The notes under the pieces: generated by a model | Databases searched by the model: none | The model's input: the letters and a program-made list of their open reading frames with translations, nothing else | Told to the model about the DNA's origin: nothing | Translations under genes and position numbers: made by a program | From: Actinokineospora pegani | GTDB lineage: Bacteria > Actinomycetota > Actinomycetes > Mycobacteriales > Pseudonocardiaceae | NCBI RefSeq assembly: GCF_009745975.1 | Contig: NZ_WHOL01000061.1 | Location: forward strand, 62,001 to 126,000 | Direction of reading: 5' to 3' | Length of the DNA stretch: 64,000 nt | Part shown: positions 18,644-27,273 of the stretch, in pieces | How positions within the stretch are numbered: position 1 is the first letter of the stretch | How the letters are laid out: each line of letters opens with the position of its first letter

Positions 18644-20056
18644 TCAGGACGGCTCCAGGGCGAACATCGATCCGGGGTTGAACAGCCCGGCCGGGTCGAG
18701 GGCGAGCTTGATCGCCTGGTGCGCGCGCACCCCGACCGGTCCGATCTCGCGCGCCAGCCACTCCCGCTTGACCTTGCCGATGCCGTGCTCGCCGGTCACC
18801 GTGCCGCCCAGCGCCACGCCCGCGGCGAGGATGTCGTCGAAGGCGCGGCGGGCGCGGGCGAACTCGTCCTCCGAGGTGGGGTCGTAGACGATCGTCGGGT
18901 GCATGTTGCCGTCGCCCGCGTGGCCGACGACGGCGACCCGCAGGCCGACCTCGGCGCTGATCCGCTCGCAGGCCTCGATCAGCTCGGTGATCCGGGTGCG
19001 CGGCACGCAGACGTCGTCGGTCAGCCAGGCGCCGTAGACCTCCAGCGCCATCAGCACGGCCCGGCGGGCGGCCAGCAGCATGCCGCCCTCGGCGGGGTCG
19101 AAGGTCGTGTGCACCAGCTCGGCGCCCGCGTCGCCGCAGATCTGCTCGATCGCGGCCAGCTCGGCGCGCGCGGCCTCGCCGCCGGAGTCGGACTGGCAGA
19201 TCAGCAGCGCCGCGGCGCCCTTGCCCGCGCCCAGCTCGGTCTTCAGGTGCGCCTCGACCGCGGCGATCGACACCGAGTCCATGATCTCCATCAGCGACGG
19301 AACCAGGCCGGCGCGCACGACCCGGCTGACCGCCGCCCCGGCCGCGCCGACCGCGCTGAACGCCGCGACCAAGGTCCCCGGGGCCTGTGGCAGCGGGCGC
19401 AGCGCGAGCGTGGCCCGGGTGATCACGCCGAGCGTGCCCTCGCTGCCGACGAACAGCTTGGTCAGGTCGTAGCCCGCCACGCCCTTGACCGTGCGGCGGC
19501 CGGTGCGCAGCAGCTCGCCGTCGGCGAGGACGACCTCCAGGCCGAGCACCGAGTCGGTGGTGACCCCGTACTTCACGCAGCACAGGCCGCCCGCGTTGGT
19601 GGACAGGTTGCCGCCGATCGTGCACCAGTCGTAGCTCGACGGGTCGGGCGGGTAGAACAGCCCGTGCTTTTCCACCGCGGTTCGGAGGTCGAGGTTGACA
19701 ACACCCGGCTCCACAACCGCCAAACGGTTGTCGGGGTCCACTTCGAGTATCCGGTTCATCCGCGTGGTAACCAGGACGACACATCCGTCGATGGCGTTCG
19801 CGGCGCCGCTCAGCCCACTGCCCGCGCCCCGGGGAACGATCGGCACACCGTGTTGCGCGCACGCCCCGACCACCTGTTGAACCTGCTCGGTGGTTTCCGG
19901 GAACACCACGGCGAACGGGGCGCCGAACGGGGCCAGCGGCATCATGTCGCGGCTGTATCCCGAGGTCACGTCGGGGTCGACCTGCACACCGCCGTCGCCG
20001 AGCACGGCGCGCAGGCGGGTCAGCAAGGCGGCGGGGGCGGCGGCGTCAGTGGTCAC
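18644..20056 (-). CDS. FAD-linked oxidase (GlcD / D-lactate dehydrogenase type)
   Basis: A 470-residue flavoprotein of the VAO/PCMH fold. The FAD domain (VPIVPRGAGSGLSGAANAI, then TIGGNLSTNAGGLCCVKYG and FVGSEGTLGVIT) covers ~40-230. The C-terminal cap carries VVGHAGDGNMHPTIVYDP and GTVTGEHGIG with metal/substrate His. It oxidises a 2-hydroxy acid such as glycolate or D-lactate; the exact acid is not readable. No partner Fe-S gene is adjacent, although the HdrD-like Fe-S reductase at 46422 belongs to a related electron-transfer class. The start is GTG at 20056. Confidence 0.88.
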   Translation of the reverse strand: MTTDAAAPAALLTRLRAVLGDGGVQVDPDVTSGYSRDMMPLAPFGAPFAVVFPETTEQVQQVVGACAQHGVPIVPRGAGSGLSGAANAIDGCVVLVTTRMNRILEVDPDNRLAVVEPGVVNLDLRTAVEKHGLFYPPDPSSYDWCTIGGNLSTNAGGLCCVKYGVTTDSVLGLEVVLADGELLRTGRRTVKGVAGYDLTKLFVGSEGTLGVITRATLALRPLPQAPGTLVAAFSAVGAAGAAVSRVVRAGLVPSLMEIMDSVSIAAVEAHLKTELGAGKGAAALLICQSDSGGEAARAELAAIEQICGDAGAELVHTTFDPAEGGMLLAARRAVLMALEVYGAWLTDDVCVPRTRITELIEACERISAEVGLRVAVVGHAGDGNMHPTIVYDPTSEDEFARARRAFDDILAAGVALGGTVTGEHGIGKVKREWLAREIGPVGVRAHQAIKLALDPAGLFNPGSMFALEPS

Positions 20057-20224
20057 CAGAAGACGTTAACCCGTGAGTGGTAATCCCGCGCCTACGCTCA
20101 TCGGGCGACAAATTCATAGGCTTTTCCGGGGTTATTCAAATGGGATGCGCATATCGGGCACGCACTGTTTTACAGTTGTGTGGCGGGCATCACTGCGGAG
20201 TCCGCGGTCGGGGAGGTGTCGACG

Positions 20225-21193
20225 ATGGCTGGCCTCGCACGCGAAGTGATGCCCGGTCCGAGTGTTCAGGCCCGCACTCTGGCGAACGTGCTGCGGTCGA
20301 GTCTGCGGCCCGTCGCCGACCGGGTCAGGCTCCGCGGGAGCGGCCTGCGGGTGGTGCGGGAGGCCTTCGACAGCGTCGGGTTCGCCCCGCTGCCGCGCGG
20401 CACCCGCATCCGGGCCATCTCCGAGCCGCACGGCTACGGCGACGTGACCGGCCTGTGGATCACCGCCCGCGAGGCCGACCCGCGCGCGGGCGCCGTGCTC
20501 TACCTGCACGGCGGCGGCTTCGTCTTCGGCTCGCTGCGCAGCCACCGGCACCTCGCGGCGATGGTCTCGCAGGTCACCGGCCTTCCCGTGCTGCTGCTGG
20601 ACTACCGGCGCGCGCCCGAGCACCGCTTCCCGGCCGCGGCCAACGACGCGATGGCCGGGTGGCGCTGGCTGCTCGACCAGGGCTACAGCGCCGACCAGGT
20701 CGTCGTCGCGGGCGACTCCGCGGGCGGGCACCTCACCGCGGGCCTGCTCAGCGAGCTGACCAGGCAGCGCGCCGCGATGCCCGGCGCCGCCGTGCTGTTC
20801 TCCCCGTTCCTGGACCTGACCTGCGCCCAGCTCGACGAGCGCGACGCGATCCAGCGCGACCCCTACATCCCGCCGGAGCGCGCCAGGGAGGCCGCCCGCC
20901 AGTACGCGGGCGACGTCGACCTCGACACCCCGGGGCTCAACGTCCTCAAGGGCAGCAAGCGCCGCTGGCCACCCACCCTGATCCAGGCGGGCGACGTCGA
21001 ATGCCTCCTGGGCGACTCCGAGCGCCTCGCCGCCGCCATGCGGATGGCGGGAGCGCACTGCGAGCTGCAGGTCTGGCCCGGCCAGGTGCACGTCTTCCCG
21101 GCCTTCTTCCACCTGGTCCCCGAGGCGAGGCTGGCGCTGGACCACGTGGGCGCTTTCGTCCGCACAGCCATGTCCCAGCGCATGGCGGCCTGA
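20225..21193 (+). CDS. alpha/beta hydrolase, hormone-sensitive-lipase family
   Basis: A 322-residue esterase/lipase. AVLYLHGGGFVFGSLRSH is the HGGG oxyanion-hole motif and VVVAGDSAGGHLTAG the nucleophile elbow with catalytic Ser. Asp of VECLLGDS and His of GQVHVFPAFF complete the triad. It probably hydrolyses short or medium acyl esters; there is no signal peptide. ATG at 20225 has GGGAGGTG 6-7 nt upstream; an earlier GTG at 20180 lacks one. It is divergent from the FAD oxidase. Confidence 0.87.
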   Translation: MAGLAREVMPGPSVQARTLANVLRSSLRPVADRVRLRGSGLRVVREAFDSVGFAPLPRGTRIRAISEPHGYGDVTGLWITAREADPRAGAVLYLHGGGFVFGSLRSHRHLAAMVSQVTGLPVLLLDYRRAPEHRFPAAANDAMAGWRWLLDQGYSADQVVVAGDSAGGHLTAGLLSELTRQRAAMPGAAVLFSPFLDLTCAQLDERDAIQRDPYIPPERAREAARQYAGDVDLDTPGLNVLKGSKRRWPPTLIQAGDVECLLGDSERLAAAMRMAGAHCELQVWPGQVHVFPAFFHLVPEARLALDHVGAFVRTAMSQRMAA

Positions 21194-21266
21194 TCGCGGC
21201 CCGTCCCGGGTTGACTCCTACGTCACGCTAAACCGGCTTGCGCACGCCCTGCGACGAGAACATGCT

Positions 21267-21289
21267 TGGGCGACACAACAAGTTGCCCA
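21267..21289. promoter_or_regulatory. candidate MarR operator upstream of the MFS unit
   Basis: The imperfect inverted repeat TGGGCGAC - 7 nt - GTTGCCCA matches at 7 of 8 arm positions. It lies 50 bp before the broken marR. It may be the former autoregulatory site of that MarR. Confidence 0.45.
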
Positions 21290-21338
21290 GTACAACAAAG
21301 GCAGACGGGCACACGCCGGACAAAACGGGACACCACTC

Positions 21339-21685
21339 ATGCCCGACACCACCCACGACCTGCGCGCGGCCGACCAGCTCGGCCGACTGCTGCGGCTGGT
21401 CAACCACGCCCAGCACCGGACCGGTCCGCACGACCACGGCATCGAGCGGGCGGCAGGCAGGTCGCGTCCCTGGTCGGGCCGGGGTTGGTGGAGCGCAGAC
21501 CGGACCCGGACGATGGACGCGCGTGCGTGCTGGCGCCCACGGAAGAGGGAAGTCGGGTGTTCCAGGCCATCCACGACCACCGGACCCGGCTGGTCGGCGG
21601 TTGGCCGGACACCGACCGGACCGACCTCGTGCGCCTGCTGACCCGGTTCAACACCGAGTTCGAGAAGTTCCAGGGGGAACGCTGA
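21339..21685 (+). pseudogene. MarR-family regulator, internally deleted
   Basis: The 5' frame from ATG 21339 encodes the first MarR helix (LGRLLRLVNHAQHRTGPHDH, then GIERA). The C-terminal half reads in a different frame from about 21455: RQVASLVGPGLVERRPDPDD, then GRACVLAPTEEGSRVFQAIH, ending at the TGA overlapping the next start. The ~30 residues normally between them, holding the second helix and most of the recognition helix, are missing, and the frame shifts at ~21450-21455. The remnant cannot bind DNA as a MarR. A sequencing or assembly deletion is the alternative. Confidence 0.8.
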
Positions 21686-24237
21686 TGACCACCGTCGAGG
21701 ACGAGCGGCCGCCCAACGAGGCCCGGCACGCCACACCGGCGCCGCAGCCCGCGGCGCCGCCCGCCCAGCTCAGCCACCGGCAGATCCTGGTGATCATGTC
21801 CGGGCTGATGATGGGCATGTTCCTTGCCGCGCTCGACCAGACCATCGTCGGCACCTCGATCCGCACGATCGCCGACGACCTCAACGGCCTGAGCCTGCAG
21901 GCCTGGGCCACGACCGCGTACCTGATCACGTCCACGGTGACCACCCCGCTGTACGGGAAGCTGTCGGACATCTACGGCCGCAAGCCGCTGTTCACCATCG
22001 CGATCTCGATCTTCATCATCGGTTCGCTGGCCTGCACCCTGTCCACGTCGATGTACGAGCTGGCCGCCTTCCGCGCGATCCAGGGCGTCGGCGCCGGTGG
22101 CCTGATGTCGTTGGCGCTGACGATCATCGCCGACATCGTGCCGCCCCGCGAGCGGGCCAAGTACCAGGGCTACTTCCTCGCCGTGTTCGGCACCTCGAGC
22201 GTGCTCGGGCCGGTCATCGGCGGGTTCTTCGCGGGCACCGACTCGATCCTTGGCGTCACCGGCTGGCGCTGGGTGTTCCTGGTGAACGTGCCGATCGGCG
22301 TCATCGCGCTGATCGTGGTGACCAAGGTGCTCAACGTCCCGCACGAGCGCCACAACCACCGCATCGACTACTTCGGCGCGATCTTCCTGTCGGTCGCCGT
22401 CGTGCCGCTGCTGATCGTGGCCGAACAGGGCCGCGAGTGGGGCTGGGCCTCCACGCGGTCGCTGCTCTGCTACGGCATCGGGGTGTTCGGGCTGGTCGCG
22501 TTCCTGTTCGTGGAGAACAGGATGAAGGACGCGGCGCTGATCCCGCTGCGCCTGTTCAAGACCGGGACGTTCGCGATGTCGATCATCGCGGGCACGATCA
22601 TCGGCATCGGCATGTTCGGCGGCATCTCGATGATCCCGCAGTACCTGCAGATCGTGCGCGGCCAGACGCCGACCGAGGCGGGCCTGTTCATGCTGCCGCT
22701 GATGGTGGGCATCATGGCCGGGTCGATCGTCTCCGGCCAGCTCACCTCGCGCACCGGCCGCTACAAGGTGTTCCCGGTCATCGGCTCCGCGCTGCTGGTC
22801 GTGGGCATGGTGCTGTTCCACGGCGTCGAGGTCGACACCCCGATCTGGCAGCCGATGGTGTTCATGGCGATCTTCGGCCTCGGCCTGGGCAACTGCATGC
22901 AGACCCTGACCGTCGCCGCGCAGAACGCCGTGCCGACCCGGGACATGGGCGTGGCCACCGCGTCGTCGACCTTCTTCCGCCAGCTCGGCGGCACGCTGGG
23001 CGTGGCGGTCTTCCTGTCGCTGCTGTTCAGCACGGTCGGCGACAACATCGCCTCGGCGTTCCGGTCCGCGGTGGGGTCCCCGGACTTCCAGGCGGCCGTC
23101 GCCGACCCGGCCGTGCGGGCGAACCCGGAGAACCGGCCGGTGCTCGACCTGCTCGCCAGCGGCACGGGCGCCGAGGGCGGCGGCGGGGTCCTGCAGGACT
23201 CCTCGTTCCTGCAGCGCGTCGACGCCCGGCTGGCGCTGCCGTTCCAGCAGGGCTTCGTGGAGTCGATCCAGCTCGTCTTCCTGGTGGCGGCCGCGGTGAT
23301 GGTGCTGGCGTTCGTGGTGTCGCTATTCATCAAGGAGATCCCGCTGCGGATGTCCAACGCGGTCCAGGCCGCGGCGCTCGAGGGCGGCGAGGCGATGTTC
23401 GAGCCCACCCCCGGCGAGACCGCCAAGGCCCCCGCCGAGGAGCGCCCGACCTCCCCACCGGTCGACTTCCGCGACAGCAGCCTGGTCGGGACCCTGCGCA
23501 CGGCCAGCGGCGGCGTCCTCCCCGGAGCCGCCCTGACGCTGATCGACGACGAGGGCCAGCAGGTCACCCGCGCCACCGCCGACGACGACGGCCGGTACGC
23601 GCTGAGCGCCCCGCGCCCCGGCGCGTACACGCTGATCGCCTCCGCACCCGACCACCAGCCCCAGGCCACCGCGGTCCGACTCCGAGACGGCCAGACCACC
23701 ACCGACGTCACCCTGATCGGCGCGGCGGTGCTGCACGGCTTCGTCATGGCCGCCGACGGCCACACCCCGGTCACCACGGCCAGGATCGTCCTGACCGACA
23801 GCCGCGGCGAGGTCGTCGCCTCCCAACCCAGCGCCAACGACGGCAGCTACCGCTTCGCAGGCATCCGCCCCGGCCAGCACACCCTGGTCGTCAGCGCCGA
23901 CACCTTCCGCCCCACCGCCCTCCCACTGGCGGTCCCCACCACCGGCGAGGTCCGCCACGACGTGGAACTGGTCGGCGGCGCGGAACTGTCCGGCGTGGCC
24001 CGCACGGCAGCGGGCACCCCGGTACCCGACGCCCGGATCACCGTCCTGGACGCGGCAGGCGCCGTGATCACCGTGACGACGACGAACCCCGACGGCCGCT
24101 ACCTCGTCGACGACCTGGCCGAGGGCGAGTACACCGTGATCGCCAGCGGCTACGCCCCCACGGCCGCCACCGTCGCCCTCCGCGGCGGCGAGGTCGGCAC
24201 CCACGACGTGACCCTCGGCTACGACGAGTGGAAGTAG
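21685..24237 (+). CDS. DHA2-type MFS efflux pump with three C-terminal beta-sandwich repeats
   Basis: An 850-residue protein. Residues ~25-560 are a 14-helix EmrB/QacA-type drug exporter: LAALDQTIVGTSIRTIADDL, then YGKLSDIYGRKPLF (motif A), and QGVGAGGLMSL. A loop of ~85 residues with GTGAEGGGGVLQD precedes the last helix. Residues ~598-850 hold three repeats of 82-86 residues resembling carboxypeptidase-regulatory/Cna-B domains, each with a PDARITV-like strand and a DGRYxVxxL turn. ATG at 21685 overlaps the TGA of the marR remnant (TGATG), so the two were coupled. Loss of MarR may leave the pump derepressed. Confidence 0.9.
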   Translation: MTTVEDERPPNEARHATPAPQPAAPPAQLSHRQILVIMSGLMMGMFLAALDQTIVGTSIRTIADDLNGLSLQAWATTAYLITSTVTTPLYGKLSDIYGRKPLFTIAISIFIIGSLACTLSTSMYELAAFRAIQGVGAGGLMSLALTIIADIVPPRERAKYQGYFLAVFGTSSVLGPVIGGFFAGTDSILGVTGWRWVFLVNVPIGVIALIVVTKVLNVPHERHNHRIDYFGAIFLSVAVVPLLIVAEQGREWGWASTRSLLCYGIGVFGLVAFLFVENRMKDAALIPLRLFKTGTFAMSIIAGTIIGIGMFGGISMIPQYLQIVRGQTPTEAGLFMLPLMVGIMAGSIVSGQLTSRTGRYKVFPVIGSALLVVGMVLFHGVEVDTPIWQPMVFMAIFGLGLGNCMQTLTVAAQNAVPTRDMGVATASSTFFRQLGGTLGVAVFLSLLFSTVGDNIASAFRSAVGSPDFQAAVADPAVRANPENRPVLDLLASGTGAEGGGGVLQDSSFLQRVDARLALPFQQGFVESIQLVFLVAAAVMVLAFVVSLFIKEIPLRMSNAVQAAALEGGEAMFEPTPGETAKAPAEERPTSPPVDFRDSSLVGTLRTASGGVLPGAALTLIDDEGQQVTRATADDDGRYALSAPRPGAYTLIASAPDHQPQATAVRLRDGQTTTDVTLIGAAVLHGFVMAADGHTPVTTARIVLTDSRGEVVASQPSANDGSYRFAGIRPGQHTLVVSADTFRPTALPLAVPTTGEVRHDVELVGGAELSGVARTAAGTPVPDARITVLDAAGAVITVTTTNPDGRYLVDDLAEGEYTVIASGYAPTAATVALRGGEVGTHDVTLGYDEWK

Positions 24238-24253
24238 CCGAAGACCGACAACC

Positions 24254-24287
24254 GGAACGGCCCCGACCACCAGGTCGGGGCCGTTCC
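24254..24287. terminator. terminator hairpin
   Basis: A perfect 15-bp stem (GGAACGGCCCCGACC and its complement) with an ACCA loop and a short pyrimidine run. It begins 17 bp after the MFS stop. Confidence 0.9.
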
Positions 24288-24455
24288 CTTGAGACCTGGT
24301 CTCGTGTGGCGAGCTTCTTGAAGCAGGTATGTGTCGCGGCGAGGGCAAGGGGGCCGAGGTAGTTGTGCCCGTGGCGTTCCGCCACACCACTGGGGAGCGT
24401 CCCGATGCCCGTTCTACCGGCGCAACCCGAAAGAGACCCCGAAGTCGATCATGCC

Positions 24456-24464
24456 TGTGGACAA
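24456..24464 (-). other. isolated DnaA box
   Basis: TGTGGACAA is the complement of TTGTCCACA, the high-GC DnaA box. It lies in the 183-bp gap between the MFS terminator and the ABC permease gene, where I see nothing else. Confidence 0.4.
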
Positions 24465-24470
24465 CTCCCC

Positions 24471-25481
24471 TCAGAGCACCAGCAGCACCGCAGCCCCCAG
24501 GACCACCAGGTCAGGCCCCCGCACCGCCTGCCGCACGATCCCCACCGGCAGGTACAACCCGCCGAACTCCGCCGCCCCCTGCGCCGCGTAGTCGATCTCC
24601 GGCCGGGTCACCGTCCGCACCACGGCCCACGCCGCCAACGGCACCAGCAGCGGCTCGAACGGCAGCCCCCACAACGTCGCCGCCCCCACCGCGACCAGCG
24701 CGGGCACCGCCGACAGCACGGCCGTCCACACCTTCAGCGCGACCATCGACACCGGCACCCACCGGCGCAGCCCGGGCACCCGGTGCACCTCAGCCAGCGC
24801 CCCGGCGAACGGCAGCGCGGCGAGGTAGGCCGCGATCGCCAGCCACCACACCGCGGCGATCTGCGCGAACGCCCCGTGCAGCACCGGCCCGGCCACCACC
24901 GCCAGCGCCGCGGCGGGCAGCGCCGACCACCGCGCCACCGCCCCGTGCAGCACGAACCGCGCCGCACCGCGCACGCGTCCCGGCACCGGGCGCGCGGGCG
25001 GGAGCAGGCCCACCAAGTCCCCGAACGCCGTCATGACCGACCGCAGCCGCCGCTGCGCCCACCCCCGCACCAACTGGGCCCGCCGGGCGGGCCGGGTCGG
25101 GAACCACGCCACCGCGAGCGTCGCCGGGGCCACCAGCGCGATCGACAGCACCAGCGGCGGCACGTCGCCGAAACCCGTGGTCATGCCCACCGCGGCCACG
25201 GCGTAGACCACGGCCCCGAAGCGCGCGGCCCAGTCCCGGACCAGCCGCCGCCGGAGGACCCGCTCGCGCCCGGTCCCGCCCCAGGTCAGCTCCGCCGGGT
25301 CGGCCCACACGTGCTTGCCGCGCAGCACCGAGTACGCCGCGCCCGCCAGCAGGACCCAGGCCAGCGGCAGCAGCGCGGCGGCCTCGCCGACCCAGGGGGC
25401 CAGCACGCCGGGGCGCACCAGTGGGGTCAGCAGGACCCCGGTGACGACCACACCGGGGACGATCCACTCGCTGCGCGTCAC
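24471..25481 (-). CDS. ABC transporter permease
   Basis: A 336-residue membrane protein with about eight to ten hydrophobic segments, for example LPLAWVLLAGAAYSVL, VVYAVAAVGMTTGF, VLSIALVAPATLAVAWF, AAALAVVAGPVLHGAF and the C-terminal VVLGAAVLLVL. No extracellular domain is evident. It starts with GTG overlapping the ATPase stop by 4 bp (GTGA), so the pair is translationally coupled and probably forms one ABC complex. The substrate is unknown. The arrangement resembles small actinobacterial exporters. Confidence 0.75.
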   Translation of the reverse strand: MTRSEWIVPGVVVTGVLLTPLVRPGVLAPWVGEAAALLPLAWVLLAGAAYSVLRGKHVWADPAELTWGGTGRERVLRRRLVRDWAARFGAVVYAVAAVGMTTGFGDVPPLVLSIALVAPATLAVAWFPTRPARRAQLVRGWAQRRLRSVMTAFGDLVGLLPPARPVPGRVRGAARFVLHGAVARWSALPAAALAVVAGPVLHGAFAQIAAVWWLAIAAYLAALPFAGALAEVHRVPGLRRWVPVSMVALKVWTAVLSAVPALVAVGAATLWGLPFEPLLVPLAAWAVVRTVTRPEIDYAAQGAAEFGGLYLPVGIVRQAVRGPDLVVLGAAVLLVL

Positions 25482-26089
25482 CCCAGATCGACCACGCGGT
25501 CGGCGACCCGCTCGACCAGCAGCGGGTCGTGGGAGGCCAGCAGCACCGCCGAGCCCGCAGCCTTGGCCTCGGTGATCAGGCCGGCCAGCCACTTGCGGCC
25601 CGCGCCGTCCAAGGCGCGCTCGGGCTCGTCCAGCAGCAGCACGGAGTGCTCGCGGTGGACCGCGCCCAGCAGCAGCAACCGCCTGCGCTGGCCGGTCGAC
25701 AGGGTGTAGGCGGGGTTGTCCGGCAGATCCGGGGCGAGGTCGACGCCCACCAGGTCCAGGTGTTGCCGGGGCGTCAGGTGGTCGAAGAGGGCCGAGTCGT
25801 CGAACAGGACCGACATGCCTGCCCGGAAGGTCTCCTGGCTCTCGTCCGGCACGACGCCGTTGACGAGCAGTTCGCCTTCGGTGACCTCCTGCTCGCCGTG
25901 CGCGCACCGCAGGATCGTGGACTTGCCCGTCCCGTTGTCCCCGGTCAGCGCCACGCACTCGCCCCCGCCCACCTCGAACGAGAGCGCTCGGAACAGCCAG
26001 TGCTCACCGAACCGGACCCCCAGGTCTCGCGCCATGATCACGCTTTGCGAACGCGGGGGAGCAGCGGGGAGTTCCTGGGGTGACACCAC
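25478..26089 (-). CDS. ABC transporter ATP-binding protein
   Basis: A 203-residue single ATPase domain: ALTGDNGTGKSTILR (Walker A), YTLSTGQRRRLLLLGAV (signature), HSVLLLDEPERALDGAGRKW (Walker B with the catalytic Glu), and LLASHDPLLVE (switch His). The strand VIMARDLGVRFG is needed for the fold, so GTG at 26089 is preferred over ATG at 26035. It partners the permease that follows with a 4-bp overlap. The divergent DedA gene begins 57 bp away. Confidence 0.87.
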   Translation of the reverse strand: MVSPQELPAAPPRSQSVIMARDLGVRFGEHWLFRALSFEVGGGECVALTGDNGTGKSTILRCAHGEQEVTEGELLVNGVVPDESQETFRAGMSVLFDDSALFDHLTPRQHLDLVGVDLAPDLPDNPAYTLSTGQRRRLLLLGAVHREHSVLLLDEPERALDGAGRKWLAGLITEAKAAGSAVLLASHDPLLVERVADRVVDLG

Positions 26090-26146
26090 GGTGAAACTGT
26101 CCCCGTTCAAGACCTGTTGGACCCCACACGGACTTAACCTGGCCCT

Positions 26147-26794
26147 GTGGACTTCGTCTTCGACTGGTTGGAGCATGCGGGCCCGCTGGTCGTGTGGACG
26201 GTGGTCCTGGGGTTCGTCTTCACCGAGTGCGCCTTCATCATCGGCCTGTTCCTGCCCGGCGACGCGCTGCTGTTCGCCGCGGGCGTCGTCCTGGCCCAGA
26301 ACGAGCACGAGCACCAGGCCTGGTGGCTGTCGCTGGTCGCGACGGTGGTGGCGGTGGCGGGCAACCAGACCGGGTACCACATCGGCTCGCGCGCGGGCCA
26401 CACGATCATCGCCCGGCGCGGCGGCAAGGTGCTCAACGCGGCGCGCCTCGAGCAGGCCAAGCGGTACCTGGACCAGCGGGGCTTCTTCGCCCTGGTGGTC
26501 GCGCGGTGGCTGCCGTGGGTGCGGACGCTGGCTCCGCTGATCGCGGGCGCGGCCAGGATGGACGCCAGGAGGTTCGCGCTGGCCACCTTCGTCGGCGCGG
26601 TGGCGTGGGTGCCGGTCCTGGTGCTGGCCGGGTACTACGCGGCGGGGTTGCTCGACGGGTTGCCGTGGTTGCAGACCGCCGCGGTCGTCGGCAGCATCGT
26701 GTTCTTCGTGGTCGGGACGTCGTGGGGCGTCTGGCGCTACCGGCAGGAGATGCGCAGGCCCGCTCAGGAGCTGTCGCTGACCGACCCCGCGTGA
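26147..26794 (+). CDS. DedA-family membrane protein, copy 2
   Basis: A 215-residue DedA-family lipid transporter. TECAFIIGLFLPGDALLFAA, AGNQTGYHIGSRAGHTIIAR, and VARWLPWVRTLAPLIAGAARM are the family segments, with four to five membrane spans and a basic C-terminus. It is clearly divergent from the copy at 17288. The start is GTG at 26147. Its last 31 bp overlap the end of the convergent VOC gene. Confidence 0.88.
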   Translation: MDFVFDWLEHAGPLVVWTVVLGFVFTECAFIIGLFLPGDALLFAAGVVLAQNEHEHQAWWLSLVATVVAVAGNQTGYHIGSRAGHTIIARRGGKVLNAARLEQAKRYLDQRGFFALVVARWLPWVRTLAPLIAGAARMDARRFALATFVGAVAWVPVLVLAGYYAAGLLDGLPWLQTAAVVGSIVFFVVGTSWGVWRYRQEMRRPAQELSLTDPA

Positions 26795-27195
26795 GGGCGC
26801 GCCGCCAGCGCGGCGGCGGGGGCGGCCAGGACGAGTTGGATGCCGTCCGGGTCGCGCAGCGACAGGTTCGCGGTACCGGGGACCTGGCTGAAGGGGACGC
26901 CGAGCGCGGTGAGGCTCTCGGCCCAGGTGGTCAGCTCAGCCGCCGAGGCGACCGGCAGGCTCAGGTGGTCGAGGCCGGGTCGGCACTCGTCGAAGGACTG
27001 GCGCTGGACGCCTGCGTGCTGCACGAGGGTGAGGGTCATGCCGAAGCCGTTGAGGGCGACCTTGCGGGCGGCGAGGTCACCCTCGTCGTCCCAGTCTTGC
27101 GCGGTGAAGCCGAGCACGCGTTCGTACCAGGGCACACTGCGGTCCACGTCGGTCACCGTCAGGGCGACATGGTGCGCGCCGGTGAGAGCGGGCAT
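26764..27195 (-). CDS. VOC-family (glyoxalase-like) protein
   Basis: A 143-residue vicinal-oxygen-chelate protein. GAHHVALTVTDVDRSVPWYE gives the first metal His, LDHLSLPV the second, and LRDPDGIQLVL supplies the usual terminal strand. It could be a lyase, dioxygenase or resistance protein; the substrate is not readable. ATG at 27195 follows GAGGAAGGACGG; an upstream in-frame start would add 15 residues without a domain. Confidence 0.82.
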   Translation of the reverse strand: MPALTGAHHVALTVTDVDRSVPWYERVLGFTAQDWDDEGDLAARKVALNGFGMTLTLVQHAGVQRQSFDECRPGLDHLSLPVASAAELTTWAESLTALGVPFSQVPGTANLSLRDPDGIQLVLAAPAAALAARPHAGSVSDSS

Positions 27196-27273
27196 CGCCG
27201 ACCGTCCTTCCTCGACCCGTTCGGGGCAGGTCTCAGTCATAGTGCCTGAGCGGGGGAGCGAGCGGCACGGGCG

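Noticed and set aside
24471-26089. Toxin/antibiotic resistance ABC exporter linked to the preceding MFS pump
   Set aside because: A terminator separates them, they are on opposite strands, and no regulator or substrate evidence joins them.
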